Assembly: GCA_023053575.1 (NCBI GenBank)
Contig: JAKZAP010000001.1
Location: forward strand, 21,532,533 to 21,596,532
Reading direction: 5' to 3'
DNA from: Branchinecta lynchi
Taxonomy: Eukaryota > Arthropoda > Branchiopoda > Anostraca > Branchinectidae
Length of the DNA stretch: 64,000 nucleotides
This document shows, one piece after another, positions 11,966 through 24,400 of this stretch. Each line of letters starts with the position of its first letter. Position 1 is the first letter of the stretch. The translations under genes and the position numbers were made by a program. The notes beneath the pieces are model-generated. The model ran no database searches. It was not told the DNA's origin and saw only the letters and a program-made list of their open reading frames with translations.

Positions 11966-12084
11966 TGCTATCTAACGTGATCTAACTTGCATTTTACGGA
12001 TTTTGGAACTTTTCGAGGCAGATCAAGTACCCGGTCATCGTTTCTGAAGAGCTCATTGATCAGAAATACTTGTTGTGTAGGTTT

Positions 12085-12900
12085 CTGGGATCCCAAAACG
12101 TAAGTGGAGGGATACATTAGACATCGCAAAAGTTGTTCGTCTGTCCGTCCGTCTGTAAGCACGGTAACTCTCGAAGGGAATGAGATATTTTCATGAAACT
12201 TGGTGTGGGGATTCTTTGGGTCAAGAGTAAGGTCGAGTTCATAGATGGGCTGTGTAGCCCTATATTTAGGGGTGGGGGAGGGGGTTTAAATTAAGGGACA
12301 AGGAACATATATTTAAACAGCTAATGAGACAGTCGATAATGGGGTAAGAAGACCTGCTGAACACGATGGTGAAAACCATTTTTTCGCCGGACAAGTAGTT
12401 AGCCCGGAATCCGGCCAAAACTGGAAAATTGTTAAAAGTATCTGTAGTTGATTAGACATCCCGGTTTAGGGGTAAGAAGAGATGCTGAATCCGTGTATGA
12501 CAATAATTTTTTACCCGGACATATAGTTCGCCCGGAATCTGGCTGGAACCGGAAAATTTGTATAAGTTAAATTTTAATTTGAAGTTGATTAGATGTTCGG
12601 TATAGGGGAAAGAATATACGCTGAGTTCGTTTTTTAGCTTTCTTTTTTTTTGCCAGACAGGTAGTTCCAGAATTAGGCCGAAACCGGGAAATTGGCAGAA
12701 GTAAGGCAGGAAGGGGGAGGGGAAACACAAACATGCTGAATATCTGAACTTAGTTTTCTCAGATGATTAGCTTTTTGTCCTTAATCTGTTTCTGAATTTT
12801 AATAGTAAAAATGTTCAAGGAGTCTGGCAAAGAATGGATCTGGCGAAGACAAGACCCAATTGTCTGGATCAAATATTGAATTTTTGGGATCCCATAGAAA
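12085..12900 (+). mobile_element. GGGATCCC-ended interspersed element, copy 2
   Basis: It begins TTTCTGGGATCCCAAAACGT and ends TTTTTGGGATCCCATAGAA. The internal order matches copy 1, but one internal unit is lost, so it is about 280 bp shorter. Non-coding. Confidence 0.65.
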
Positions 12901-13344
12901 ACTTTCGTCTTGTTTCAGTTAGGACGGGTTTGTGAGCTGCAGCGCTTGCTGTGAGCTGCAGTATTTGCTGAAGTAGTTATTCACGAAAAACAAGCAGCAA
13001 TAGATAACATTGACACCACGAGGGACATCTTTTCTCCTCTCGGTCGGAAATTATTCTTCATATTCTGTTGTGGAAGAACTGATAATTTGGTGATTGATTG
13101 ACAGCCGTCCGAATGGTTAAGGCAGATCGATAGCTACGTTGTCCGAGGCCGCTAAACCAGGGCTGACGGAACAAATAGTCGATAAGCGGAGGATGATCAT
13201 TTTATCAACGATAATACTGTTGGTTAAGCGCTGGAATCAAGAACTTACGTCCAGTATGGAAATAATAAAGTCGTTTTCAGCTGATTCCAGTTGATATCCT
13301 AAACATTTTATTCGATCGTAATTTTGTAATACTTTTTCCACATC

Positions 13345-13705
13345 CACTTAAAATTGTTGCCAATTGTTTTGTTTTTAAGTGTATTCGAACAACTGTTTCC
13401 GATCGTTTCCGTTTGTTTGCGATCAGAAACAATTGGTTTGGTACGTTTGTTACCAGTTGTAATTTTACAATTTTATTCTATTTTATTTAAACAACTGTTC
13501 CGAGTGTTTTCAGTTGTTTTCCGTCGGAAATAATAATTCTGATTGTGTGAACAGGACAACTGTAAAACATTTGTAAAATTACAATTGGATAATGATTGTT
13601 ACCAATTGCAGTTTTGCAATTTTTTAAAGTATGTTTAAACAGGTGTTTCCAATCATTTCCAGTTGTTTTCGAGGGGTAATTTTATTTCTCTTGAACAGAA
13701 CAACT
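13345..13705. repeat. AT-rich tandem repeat, ~150-bp unit
   Basis: Blocks beginning GTTGCCAATTG, GTTACCAGTTG and GTTACCAATTG near 13352, 13450 and 13598 are each followed by TTTTA-rich sequence and AACAACTGTTTCCGATC-like segments. There are about 2.5 diverged units. Bases 12905-13345 before it contain no recognised gene. Confidence 0.6.
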
Positions 13706-14064
13706 GATTTGGCTTTTTTTTATAGTTACTTTTTATTTTCAGAGGTATGTGATCCGTAGTTGGTTCATTTTCAGGACACTTTTACTGTTCTTACGTACTA
13801 GGATATTTCAGATTTTCATCAGAACCTCGCCACACTTTGACTAGAAATCTTCCGAAGAGTACCAATTAGGACTCCTGGTACCCGCAATTTGTTACTTTTG
13901 GAGAGTGTGCATTACTATTGTCCTAGAACTTGGATTTAGTTAGGAAACAACTTTCCTTTTGAATTTATTTAAGTTTGACAAGGGCTGTACATATGAGAAC
14001 TTGAAATTTGCCAATGATAGACACATGTGTGCCCCTCGTAACGTAATTCGTATGTTATTTCCAG

Positions 14065-14174
14065 GTGCACCACACCGAAAGGCCCAGGCCGATCCAGACA
14101 GAGGAGCCCAGACTTACTGCTCCGCCGCTTGATGCGCTGCCTGCCGACTTTCCCCGTCCAAACCCGAAATACTA
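14065..14174 (+). CDS. Candidate internal exon of an unrecognised gene
   Basis: A 110-base open segment is bounded by an acceptor (TTATTTCCAG) and a donor (TACTACG/GTATGC). It reads VHHTERPRPIQTEEPRL, then TAPPLDALPADFPRPNPKYY, and leaves one base over (phase 1). Its GC content is far above the flanks, as in real exons. It is proline-rich and ends in PRPNPKYYG. I do not recognise the family and found no partner exon on the plus strand nearby. It lies beyond the 3' end of the G-alpha gene and on the other strand, so it would belong to a different gene. Confidence 0.4.
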
Positions 14175-14279
14175 CGGTATGCGCAACCCAATGGACTAAA
14201 AGCCGGTACTGTACATCCTATTATGTTAATAGAGTTGAAATATAATTTTATCGTCGTAAATATGCTTTTAATTCCTGTT

Positions 14280-15000
14280 AGGTTCGAGCACAAAGGATGC
14301 TAGAAATTATAGACTTCACTTTACATCCGTAGACGTTGTCAAATTCGGGACATCACTGATTTGCCTGTGCAGAAGCTTCTTGCTGTTCACTTGCAAACAT
14401 GGCAAATGCGTTTGCTGTCCAGTCGGTCATGCCCTTTTCCACATACATTAGACAAGCCGCCCAATCGTTGGACCCGAGTAACGTGTAGACCAAGATAGTC
14501 GTTATCTGTCATTTGTGTAAATTTCGATCACTACGTATACGAGTCGAATAAAATCCCTGTACTCTCCTTGATACAAACGAGTGGAGGGTACGGGCTACGC
14601 GGAACATCACAATTTGTTACATCCTCAAACAGCTATATCGCAGTAAAGCCTCGGAAGAAGAAATTTCCAAAGTAAAAGCTGATTGGCTGTCTGGACCCGC
14701 TGCAGCGGGTCAACGCGCCTCCTGCACTAATTCCTCTGATATGCACAGCGGCGAAGTGGGAAGTAGGCAACTAGGAAATACCTCTAGCTCAGCTCATTTT
14801 TGTCGAGGCATCCATAGTCGCTGCCTGGGACCAAAAACGGAGGTTCTATTGACTTATTTGTTCTTGGTATGCAAATTCAGCCAAATAAAAGCTGAAAGCT
14901 ATGTACGTAGTTTGTATTTCAGCTAAGGGTCGCATGTGGTCGGAACATCCAAAATATATCTAGGCCATAACTCACAAGACTCATCCGGGTCGAATGACGC
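14280..15000. other. No recognised feature
   Basis: Mixed-composition sequence. Short open frames (for example 14741-14926) carry no recognisable domain and are not bounded by convincing splice sites. Confidence 0.4.
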
Positions 15001-15019
15001 TTTGACGAATTAGACATGT

Positions 15020-15560
15020 CATAAGATATCTGCGACCCCCCCCCCCCCTACAGCTTCCCCACAGTGTCCGGATCCGGTCCAGATCTGTATATGAACACGT
15101 AGGACCTATGTCTGTCTGCCGTCCAAGTTCACTCTAAGCGAGCACAAGATTTGCGGTACACCCCCTCTCAACCTCCCTAGTAGTCGCCGGACCAGGTCCA
15201 GTCCTTTAAACGGAAAATCCAGGACATGTATTCTTGCCAGTTGTCAAGTTTCCCCCAGATGGTGTTGTACGTTCGAGAGTTATGCATGCTACAATATTCC
15301 CAGAAATTTTCCTCGAGCTCGCCTCTCCTCACCGAGCTCGGATCCTATTCGAAGACATAACTGTCACGTCCAGAGCATTTGGTCCTGAAAACCCGTCAAG
15401 TTTCACTTGAATCTGAAAATTTCAGATTTCGGTACTCGTCATCTCCCCCACGTGTCGTATTCCGTCCAGACGGGAAATGGCACATGTGGTTCGGTACAAA
15501 AGTCCTCGTTCTAACGTCTCAAATTTCTAGCGCCCTTAAAGTGCGCATCGTCACATCCAA
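15020..15560 (+). repeat. C-tract family fragment, plus orientation
   Basis: A poly-C run at about 15037-15048 is followed by CAGTGTCCGGATCCGGTCC, CACTCTAAGCGAGC, CCCGTCAAGTTTCACTTGAA and similar units, matching the family at 30-36 kb. Open frames here come from the repeat. Confidence 0.55.
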
Positions 15561-15589
15561 GTGCAAAAGTAAAATACTTTTTACCAAAC

Positions 15590-15845
15590 GATAGCATATA
15601 GTTTCCTGATTTCGAGGGCCCATGATCATTCTTGTTTCAAGGGTATTGACAAGGAAACCCACGAAGTGGCAAATTCCTACTTTCATCCTCTGTCCCAGCC
15701 TTGCAAGTGCTTCTAGCTCTTGATTTTCTTTGACAAGAGACTGGCAAGGATTGGTGGCAAAGCTACCTAGCGGTAAATTCCTCAACTCTTTGCAAATCAA
15801 TCAAGCTGCCCGGGAGTGCTGTAGTCAGTACCAGTCATAAGCTTC
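15590..15845 (-). pseudogene. Degenerate leucine-rich-repeat-like reading
   Basis: On the minus strand 15785-15845 reads ALPGSLIDLQRVEEFTAR and then a stop. The next frame continues LRNLPLGSFATN and LEALARLGQRMK. The spacing of Leu-Pro-x-x-Leu and LExL resembles leucine-rich repeats joined by frameshifts. This is suggestive only: no clean 23-residue repeat is intact, and it may be chance. Confidence 0.2.
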
Positions 15846-15970
15846 GTTCTTTGTCACGGTAATTCTCACCGTTGGTCTTCCGTTATTCGTTACTATTATA
15901 CCCGTTATTATTTTAGGGCGTTTTTGCATCCATCTGTGACTACTCAACAGTCTTACAATCCATTTTTGAA

Positions 15971-17148
15971 CTAAAGGCGTATTCTCCCCGTTCCCCGAGG
16001 ACTCCTCGGGGAATCGAAGAGAACGGCGAGAATAGAGGGAGTCACTCCACGCGGACTTCGCGTACGGAAAACGACGAGAACACGGGGAATGGTTGCAAAA
16101 TCGATTTTGTTCGAAACAAAATATGCAGTTGACGAAATTAGTTTGGATCCATTTTATTTTTTATTTTGTTTATTCTGATTGTTTTAATTTTACCTTGCAC
16201 CAACACCAGCAAAAATTGATTCCCCTCCGAAAGAAATAGAAAATCGTTGTTTTCGGGGTTTTTTTTTTTTTTCTTGATCAGCTAGTTATCGCACTAAGAA
16301 GATGTGCGAGGGATAAGTATAAATTTGGATATTTCGGTAAATCATATTCAGCGAAAAAAAACTAAATCATAAAATCCAACACAATACCAACAGAAAAACG
16401 ATGCGGAACAAACAAAACATGCAACTACACTTAACTAAAAACAGAAGAACGATGTGGATTGAACGACAGACAAATTCAAATAAAATAACGAATATTAAAA
16501 TGTGCCTGTTTAAAGTGTATATGTACAAATCTGTGAGTTCTGTAAAATTATTTGTACAGTTACGGGAAACACGAAGGATTTTATAGGTGCTTGGTGAAAG
16601 CTTCTGCGCTTTCCCAGGGAATTGATAAATTGTAAATAGACACAGAATTGTAAAATAATCACAGATTTGTACATTTACACTTTTAACACGCACATTTTAA
16701 TATTCTTTATTTTATTTTAATTTGCCTGTCGTTCAATCCGCATCGTTCTTCTGGTTTTTAGTTACGTGTCGTTGTATGTTTTGTTGGTTCCGCATTTTTT
16801 TTCTGTTGATACTATGTTGGATTTTATGATTTAGTAACCGAAATATCCGAATTTATATTTATCCCTCGCACATCATCTTAGAGGGATAACTAGCTGATCA
16901 ATAAAAAAAAACGAAATTCACGGTTTTTATATTTCTTTCGTAATGAATGTTCAGCTTGGTTCTAAACCTTAAATTCCCCTCCGAATCTGAAAGGGAGTCC
17001 TTTTTGATTATGATGATGATAGTCGGAGCATTCCCCGTCCGTGGGGACTCGCGAGAATACGGGGAAGTGAGTCGCCAGTACAAACAAAAACGCGGGGACT
17101 CCTCAAGTGAAGTCCTCGGGGAACGGCGAGAATGTGCCTTAAGAGGTG
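15971..17148. mobile_element. TIR element GGCGTATTCTC, copy 1, split by a nested foldback
   Basis: The ends are AGGCGTATTCTCCCCGTTCC and the inverse of AGTCCTCGGGGAACGGCG. The body carries direct and inverted copies of GGGAACGGCGAGAAT. The uninterrupted relative at 55410-55826 is about 415 bp. This copy is enlarged by about 720 bases at 16240-16945, after the shared phrase TTGATTCCCCTCCGAA. Non-coding. Confidence 0.75.
16224..16945. mobile_element. Foldback element nested in the GGCGTATTCTC element
   Basis: Inverted arms of about 270 bp (about 16224-16500 and 16690-16945) share AAGAAATA, TGATCAGCTAGTTATC, AAATCATAAAATCCAAC and AGAACGATGYGGATTGAACG. A ~190-bp AT-rich spacer separates them. 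I could not define a clean target duplication. Open frames on both strands reflect the palindrome. Confidence 0.75.
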
Positions 17149-17149
17149 T

Positions 17150-18243
17150 CCGGTTTTACCTCACCGGTGCGGATTAACCAGAACCTGCTCGGGAGCTCGG
17201 CTTTACCGAGAAGTTAGCAAGTTTTTGTCAAGATTTCGTGGTTTTGCGCAAAAACCAGAATTTAGGCCGTTTTTGCACTCACTGATGAACCAGAAAACGC
17301 GTTAGAGGAGAAGAACCGGATTCCGGTGACAAAACACCAGAGACAGCCCGGAGTCCCACGAACTTAGCTTTTACATGGAACGAGGGTTTGACCCCAGACG
17401 ACGATGCTATGAACTTGAACAAGAGTGAGATACTGTTCGAAGATACAATATCCCTCATTGACGAATGGGAGCATGAACATTGCGATTTTATACTATAAAC
17501 ATAACCCGGCTCCTTTTATAGAAGGGCTGCACTCCAGCATCATAGGTACTCTGGTCACTGAATTTGAGTGACACTGAATCCCAGTCTAGCCAAAAGCAAC
17601 AGACTCTGTGGTTTGGCCTTACAAGGATTTTGAGCTTGAGCCCACCCCGCAGAACTCCTCTGACAAAATTGTATCAAAGAGTCGAAAACAAGATATATCA
17701 AGCATGACAACCTTCACTTGTGTCTCGAGGTTGATCGCAAAATTTCTTGCAACTTCATTTTAAATAATTACGAATTGACCAAAGGTTCGAGATCCTCGTA
17801 TTTTTAATGGCCAGACTCTATCTTGATGACTAGCAAGAATATTTCATAACCCTGTGCGAAAGGGATATGGGACTTGAGCTGAGGCTGCAAATGCCATAAG
17901 AACAGGACAAGAGCGAGCTGTAAAACTAGCAGGATAAAGAATATTGTTTATCTTCTTTCTTTCAACCACTATTTCTTCTTTCGCGATAGCAGATAAACGG
18001 TTGTGTTTTATTGAACCGCGAAGCGGTTTCATTGTAGCTCTTTTGCGAGTGCTCATCTGTTTCTGGATTTCTTTATTTCAGAGGTTAGTACCTTGGTTGA
18101 ACAAAAACAAATGGACATTCATCATTGTAGGAGGGGATTCCCTGGGCGAGCTCTGTCGCGTTGTAACCGGTCCTGTGAAAGCACTTGTGGCTTCCTGTTG
18201 CTGTAGTGAGAGATCATGTTTCCCCGTCCGCTACGCTGACGGT
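17150..18243 (-). other. 3' flank of the G-alpha gene; candidate polyadenylation signals
   Basis: No coding exon is recognised. On the minus strand AATAAA occurs at about 18072-18077 and 18007-18012, roughly 170 and 235 bases after the stop codon. That suits a short 3' untranslated region. The rest is unremarkable. Confidence 0.35.
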
Positions 18244-18441
18244 CTAGCTGGCCCCGATCTCTCTTAAGTTCCATTTGATAATGGTGTCCTGTACGCTCTC
18301 AAACACTTTTTGAACGTTTTTGGTATCTGTTGCTGTGGTGAAGTGCCAGTAGCAATCCCGATCTCTCAATTTTGGCGATGGACTTCGGCGCTTTCCAAGT
18401 TGAGGCTCAGGAATTCTCGCTGGCGGCGTATGGGCATGTTC
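18244..18441 (-). CDS. G-alpha exon 9 (C-terminus), with apparent frameshift
   Basis: The acceptor is AATATTTCAG. One frame reads [16 protein letters not shown] and then AEVHRQN before a stop. The last part continues in another frame as [38 protein letters not shown] and TAG at 18244-18246. The switch falls at the four-A run 18370-18373 (minus-strand CAAAATTG); one further A there would join the two frames. The block matches the G5 loop plus the alpha-5 helix that contacts receptors. At the cysteine position modified by pertussis toxin in Gi proteins it has Ile. Exon 8 leaves phase 1, which leads into a stop here, whereas the REFLSLN frame needs phase 2. Confidence 0.85.
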   Translation of the reverse strand, partial: EHAHTPPARIPEPQLGKRRSPSPKLRDRDCYWHFTTATDTKNVQKVFESVQDTIIKWNLREIGAS

Positions 18442-21400
18442 CTGAAATATTTTCTTTTAAGTCAGGATAGGTTAGCCGAGATTTTATTCTAGTGAAAAAT
18501 GATTGTGAGATCGCAGGCTCTTGTTTTTTTAGCTTAGCCTCAAGAGGGCGCTTGCGAAGAACGGCCGAAATATTCCTAGGATAGAACTCGACTGACTGTA
18601 GCGTAAAACAACCATGACAGAACATTCCAGCTGTTACCGGTCGCCACGTATTAAAACATTAACGAAGTCATAGTGTCCTTCACTAATGTTTTCGAATCCC
18701 AAAAACGCAGAGCAAGTTTAGACACTGGGTCAAAACGCAATGTTGTGAGTTGCTTGTCGCACGATTTGTGTCTATGTCGCAAAACGCAGGATTTTGCGGG
18801 AGCCAAAAGAGCATCTGCTGACTTTCTTGTTTGTCGTCATAATGTCGGATATTGTCGTCATTATCAGACGGTGTTGTCATAAAATCGGATCGTGCCAGGA
18901 AGAGCCGAAACATCAGACGTTCAGAAGCGTTTGAAAAATGTATCGCCTAATATATGGCGGGAATAGCTGTTTCGGCCGGGAAAGGGGTTTACAGCAGATG
19001 GTGGGGAGTATGTAACCGCTGGAGACCAGCCTTGTTTTTTCCTCGTAAACATCCCTTTCACCCTCATTTATAGTCCTCGGCTCTTCACAGTCACTAGAAA
19101 ATCCCTGTCTAAGTCACTGTATAATTAGCGTAGTGCACAGAACACCATCGATTTTTTTCTCTTCTGAAATCTAAGGATGAGACGTGGAACTTCTTGCTCC
19201 AGCCGCAGATTATAGCCCCCCCCCCCCTCCCATCAAGTGAGGTCCCTAAGTGATATAAAAGCTCCTTACCAGAAACATGTCACGTATGAAGCACTTTGCG
19301 CGATTGTACTCGTCGGAGTTTGGTCCGTCTAAAAAGATAAATTAACATATCTTGACCCAAGCCAAAAAGACGGAATGTAAAAGAAATGAAAAAGTAAACA
19401 GAATAGGCAACATTATGAGAAGACAATATTTTTACAAAGTAAGAAGAGAATTCTACTGTAGAGCCACACGGCCCACGGCAATTATATAGCAAAAAAGACA
19501 ACCAAGTAAATAGCAAAGCAAAAATAATCACGCTGCTCATAATCTATTTTACATCATCTCTTGGTTATTGAATAAGGTACATTTTAACTTCCGAGGTAAC
19601 AACATTGTCGCAAATTCCCGCTTCTAGGCACGAAGTTTCGCATGCAGAATTAAATACGTCCTCACAAAATGCAGAATTAAATACGTCCTCACAAAATCCC
19701 GATGACGAATTTCCGCCAGACGCGCTAGAGGAACAATAACACGTGAGATAAGTTATCTGAAAGGTGGATAAGCGATTAGGCGTTCGCTTCATATCAAGTG
19801 ATGCATTAGCCCCGTCGAAAAGCCAGCCAGCCCTCCTGAAGTCGGAAGCCAGAAAAGACAAACTTGATGACGCTTGGCAGAACAGAGTAGGTAGTAACAA
19901 AATAGGTATTTTAAACAGTTTAAAACATGTCGAGGCCTAAGAGGAATTGAAAATAGCCAAACAAACCCGGATAAACGTGCACCAAGAAGTAACGTGTCAT
20001 TGTTTTCTTTACGATAGAGCACCTAGCGGCCAAAAAATAACTAATCTGAAAGGAATTTTGTGAGGGGCGTATGGGAATCTTTTGGCCGGCAAATTCCGAA
20101 AGAAGTAGCCTACCTACACGGCAACCTGTGGATTGGCGAGCCTATCTATGTATCGGGTCTAAAAATATGAGCAGTTCCATTGGTTGTATTTCGATGCCCG
20201 AGAATCGATACCCCTCTCGAAATTTTCATCAACGGGTCTTCTATGCACTCGGGGCGTACGCCATATATCTTCCCCGGCTGTTCCTTAAATTACCTTAAAT
20301 TGCACTCCGGAGCAATCTAAGATATAATCCTCCTGCGATGCTCCTGTCGACAAATATTCTTGTTTGCATATATAAACTCAGGGCCCATCGTCTTCCTTCC
20401 CACCATGTAGGAGGGATCCTATCCTCATCACGTGAATATTCCAGAAAATCGTTTCGGGAATAAATAGCGTTCTTGGAAGCAGTAAAGCAAACAGCAATTT
20501 CCTTTACAGACTGATTGATTCCTCTTTGTTTACCTTCTTAGCCTAGCAACGGCACAAAACAGATTTCTTTACCCTCTTAAGTAAACAAAATTGGCAACAA
20601 AAAAAGTTGATGTAAGCAAACAGCCGGGGGAACAGTGATTCCTCTAATTTAAAAATAAATCACTAAAAAAATAAATTATGTTACGTTGTAATTGATTGAT
20701 GGTACAGTGTGTTGTATGCCCTGTCTTACGGTGGGACCCTGTAGGCAAGGCCGTATCCAGGGGGGGGGTAGGGGGTTGACCCCCCCCCCCTCGAAACACA
20801 CAAAAATAGTAATTTTTATAGGCTTTTCCCTCTATCTATGTCTTTTTTGTACTTTTTTGTCCGAGCCACAGGCAAGCCCCCCCCCCCCCCGAAAGGCAAC
20901 CCCCCCCCCCAACAAAAAAAAAATTCCTTGATACGGGTCGGACAAAAAAGTACACAAAGACATAGATCAGAGGGAAAAGGCTATAAAAATGATTATTTGT
21001 GTCTGTTTCGGGGGGGGGGGTCAACCCCACCCCTGGATACGGCCTTGGTGACTGAATACCTATGACTTCGCAAAGTTTGCCCGTCCGTCAAACTGTGTGC
21101 GAGTAATCCTTGTGTAAAAGGACAGGCCAAGTTCTTTCTACCCCCGAGTCAGTTTCCTCCTTCACTATTGTCCGTTCTCAGATTTCCGGATTCCGACAAT
21201 TACTCGACTTTACTTTCGATCTTGAAGAGGCCACACTAATTTTCCACCTCATTCATTTTGGATTCTCTCAATTTAAGCCCAGCAGCTGTCAAGACAGTCT
21301 GGTCCTTCTACCTCATCTGGCGGCTTCTATTCTCATTAGATAGACTGCGGTAGGGCTGATATTGCCAGTGCTTCCACGTTCCAGGACTTTTTCAGCATTT

Positions 21401-24400
21401 CCCAGAAGATGTTTGATATTTTTTACAGACTGCAGTAAGAATTAGGAATTTTGGGGAAAATAAAACAATAATAGAACATACTGTGCAGCTATATGAATAA
21501 ATGAATATATTTAATAGCCAATTGGCCGTACAAAATACATGAGTTACAATACACTTTACATCACCCAATACTTATCTTTATTTAATTAATACACTCTTTA
21601 AGAATTGGCATATTTTAAGTATCTTAGCTTTATTTTTTGTTTCAAGAATATCGGGGAACTTGATAGTATACCTATTAAGAAAGTGTCTCCTGAGGTCTGA
21701 GAGTTGCTCGCATTCAACCATAAAGTGGCCCTCTTCCTCTGTATTAAAGCACAGGGGGCATTGTCGCTTACTATTTGGGATCTTAAAATCCCAATTACTC
21801 AGACCACGTACTGGCAGGCAGTTCGCTCGTAGCTGAAACCACAGGCGCAGGCTCTCCGCCGGTAGGTATAGCTTGAAGTAAAATTCCATTCCGAAAATCT
21901 GCTTAACTTCTTTGTAGTATTTTAATGTATCTGAATTTTGTGTCCGTTCGTACCAAGCCTGAACCTCTTGTTCTTCTAACACTCTTGTGAACTCACGTAT
22001 GAAGCTGGTCGGGTCTCCTTCCGGCCCTCTTCCTTCATTCCATATGTACGAAAGACCTGCATTATCTAAAAGTTTTTTAATTTGGAGCGGCCATGAATTT
22101 TTCGTCGATAGTGCTTTCAGGTAAGCTTGCTTAAGCAGTCTCTTCTCTGGTAAAGATATAACTTTTGCCCAGAACCTTATTATTTGGGTTAATCTACGTT
22201 TCCTTAGGGAAAGAAGTCCCAGATCCCCTTTTACTGCCTGGCTGTGGGTCGTCTGGTGTAAACCAATAAGTCTCTTAAAATACTGAAGCTGTATTGTCTC
22301 TAGTTGGGGGGCAGTTTCAAATCCCCAAAGCTCTGCACCGTAGTGAATTGTTGGCGTCACTTTCGACGTGAAAATTTGTTTATGAATTTGTATGTGCTTA
22401 ATTCCTGATAGCGTCCCGTTAGGAAGTATTGCGCTTGTCACTCCTCTTCCCCTATTTGCCATCTCTTTTACATGGTATTTCCATCCTCCTACTTCTGAAA
22501 AACTATCCCCAGATATTTAAAGCTAGGCTTTGTAGACACTTGCTCCTGTCTATAATAAAATTTTGGCGGTTCTGTCTCATCTCTTTCTTTCTTGCCGAAT
22601 ATCACAACTACAGTTTTCTTAACATTTAGCTTTAGCTTCTTTTTCTCCAAATATTCTGATAGGATATCCAACAGGGTTTGAAGCTCTTGCGGTGACTTTG
22701 CTATTAATGCTGCGTCGTCAGCAAACAGCAGTAGTGATATAACTAAGTTTCCGAGTCGCACGGTTGGTGCCCAACGCTTTTCGAAAAAGTCCTTCATATC
22801 ATTTATAAAAATGCAGAATAATCTTGGAGAGAGCGCACGTCCTTGCTTCACCCCGCTATTCCAATCAAATGGGCGGGAAAGTCCCTTGTGAATATTTTTA
22901 CTACTGCTTTAGATCCAATATACATTCCAGAAATTAGTCTAACAAAAAATCGAGGTAACCCTATTCTTATCATTTCTACGCACAGCAGCACTCTATCCAC
23001 TTTATCAAATGCCTTTTCAAAATCTATGAAAGCAACATAAAGTTTATCTTTTCCTTTCCCATATTTCTCAATTAAAGTCTTCAATATAAATGCACGATCT
23101 ATTGCGTTATAACCTTCCCGGAAACCTCCTTGTTCTTCCTTCATAACGTCATTACTTTCCAACCATCGAGCCAGCCTACTATCCAAAATCTTTTCTGAAA
23201 TTTTACTTATGCACGGAATTAGTGATATCGGTCTGTAGTTTTCCGTCCGACGTTTTGTTTTTATCGACTTTTATCATGTAATACCTAAGTCCTTATTAAA
23301 AATAAATGTGGTTTATTTCTTTCTTTTGAAAGCTATGCTTCTGATTATGTCTTCATTTTGGATCGCAAAAAGAGACTTTGATCAGAAGGGGGTCCACAAA
23401 AATTTATGCGGCGCATTTTCTGGTAGGAAAAGAAGGGTGCGCCATTTAGTTGGCGTGAAGGCTTGGAATTTTCGGGGTTTGCACCACACTGAAAGCTAGA
23501 ATGTGAGTTAAATTTTGCCAGACAAAGGTGTATTTAAAAAAATTTGCGCCTGCGGCACTTAGTTCAATTTGCCCTGGGTACAATCGTTAGCGTCGTTACC
23601 GCTGCGCGTTTTTGTCGGTAGATCTTCCAGTCCCGGATAGTGACGCCCTGTTTAATGGTAGTCTTGGTATATACGATATAGGCCTATAGTTGTTTAATAT
23701 TCATTTAGTATTCTTATGGCAAAATTATCATTGTCGTCCCTAACGAGACAGTCAGCTGCGTTTGTTCAAATCCTCCAGCTGTAGTCTTACCGACTATCCC
23801 TTCAACTAATATTGAAATTGTTTTTCGGCAGGATTTTGGGACTTTCCGAGCACGATTTTTTGGGTTCTCGGCAGGATTTTTAAAGATGACCAAGTGGAAG
23901 CCCTGGATATCGCTTATTCTACGGGTTGGTCGAGCGTGTGTCAGCGATGCAGGACGAGAGTTTGCGAAAGTGACACTCAGCTAGGGTTCAAGAAGATTGT
24001 GATAGGAATAATTTATCTCCTTGTAACGATCGATGATAATTGAAAAATATGTGCGCTCAGACGCATTCCCCCACACTTGTTTTGTCCTATGTGCACAAGG
24101 GCAGCTTACCTCTGGAATTCTTGACCCGGTAGTCGGCGAAGATAGGGAAGTAGTGAGAGAGGCGGTCCCCTCGTCTGATCTTCTCCTCCAGCACGTCTTG
24201 TTTGTTCAGAAAGAGGATCATTCCAGCGTCTTGCAGGAATCTGAAAAAAAGGAAACCTCTAGGTGTCATTCTGACATAGCATAATGTTAGTTGTACTCTT
24301 CGTTAGTTGTACTCTTGTGCTTTATAATCCGTTTAAAGTCTGTACCAAGATCCCCGGACCCACCGAACCGCATCCAGATGGTGAGTAAAGAGGTTAACGA

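Noticed and set aside
13098..13160. tRNA-like phrase CGTCCGAATGGTTAAGGC
   Set aside because: It resembles the D-arm of Leu/Ser tRNAs, but no B box or acceptor stem follows, so no tRNA gene is called.
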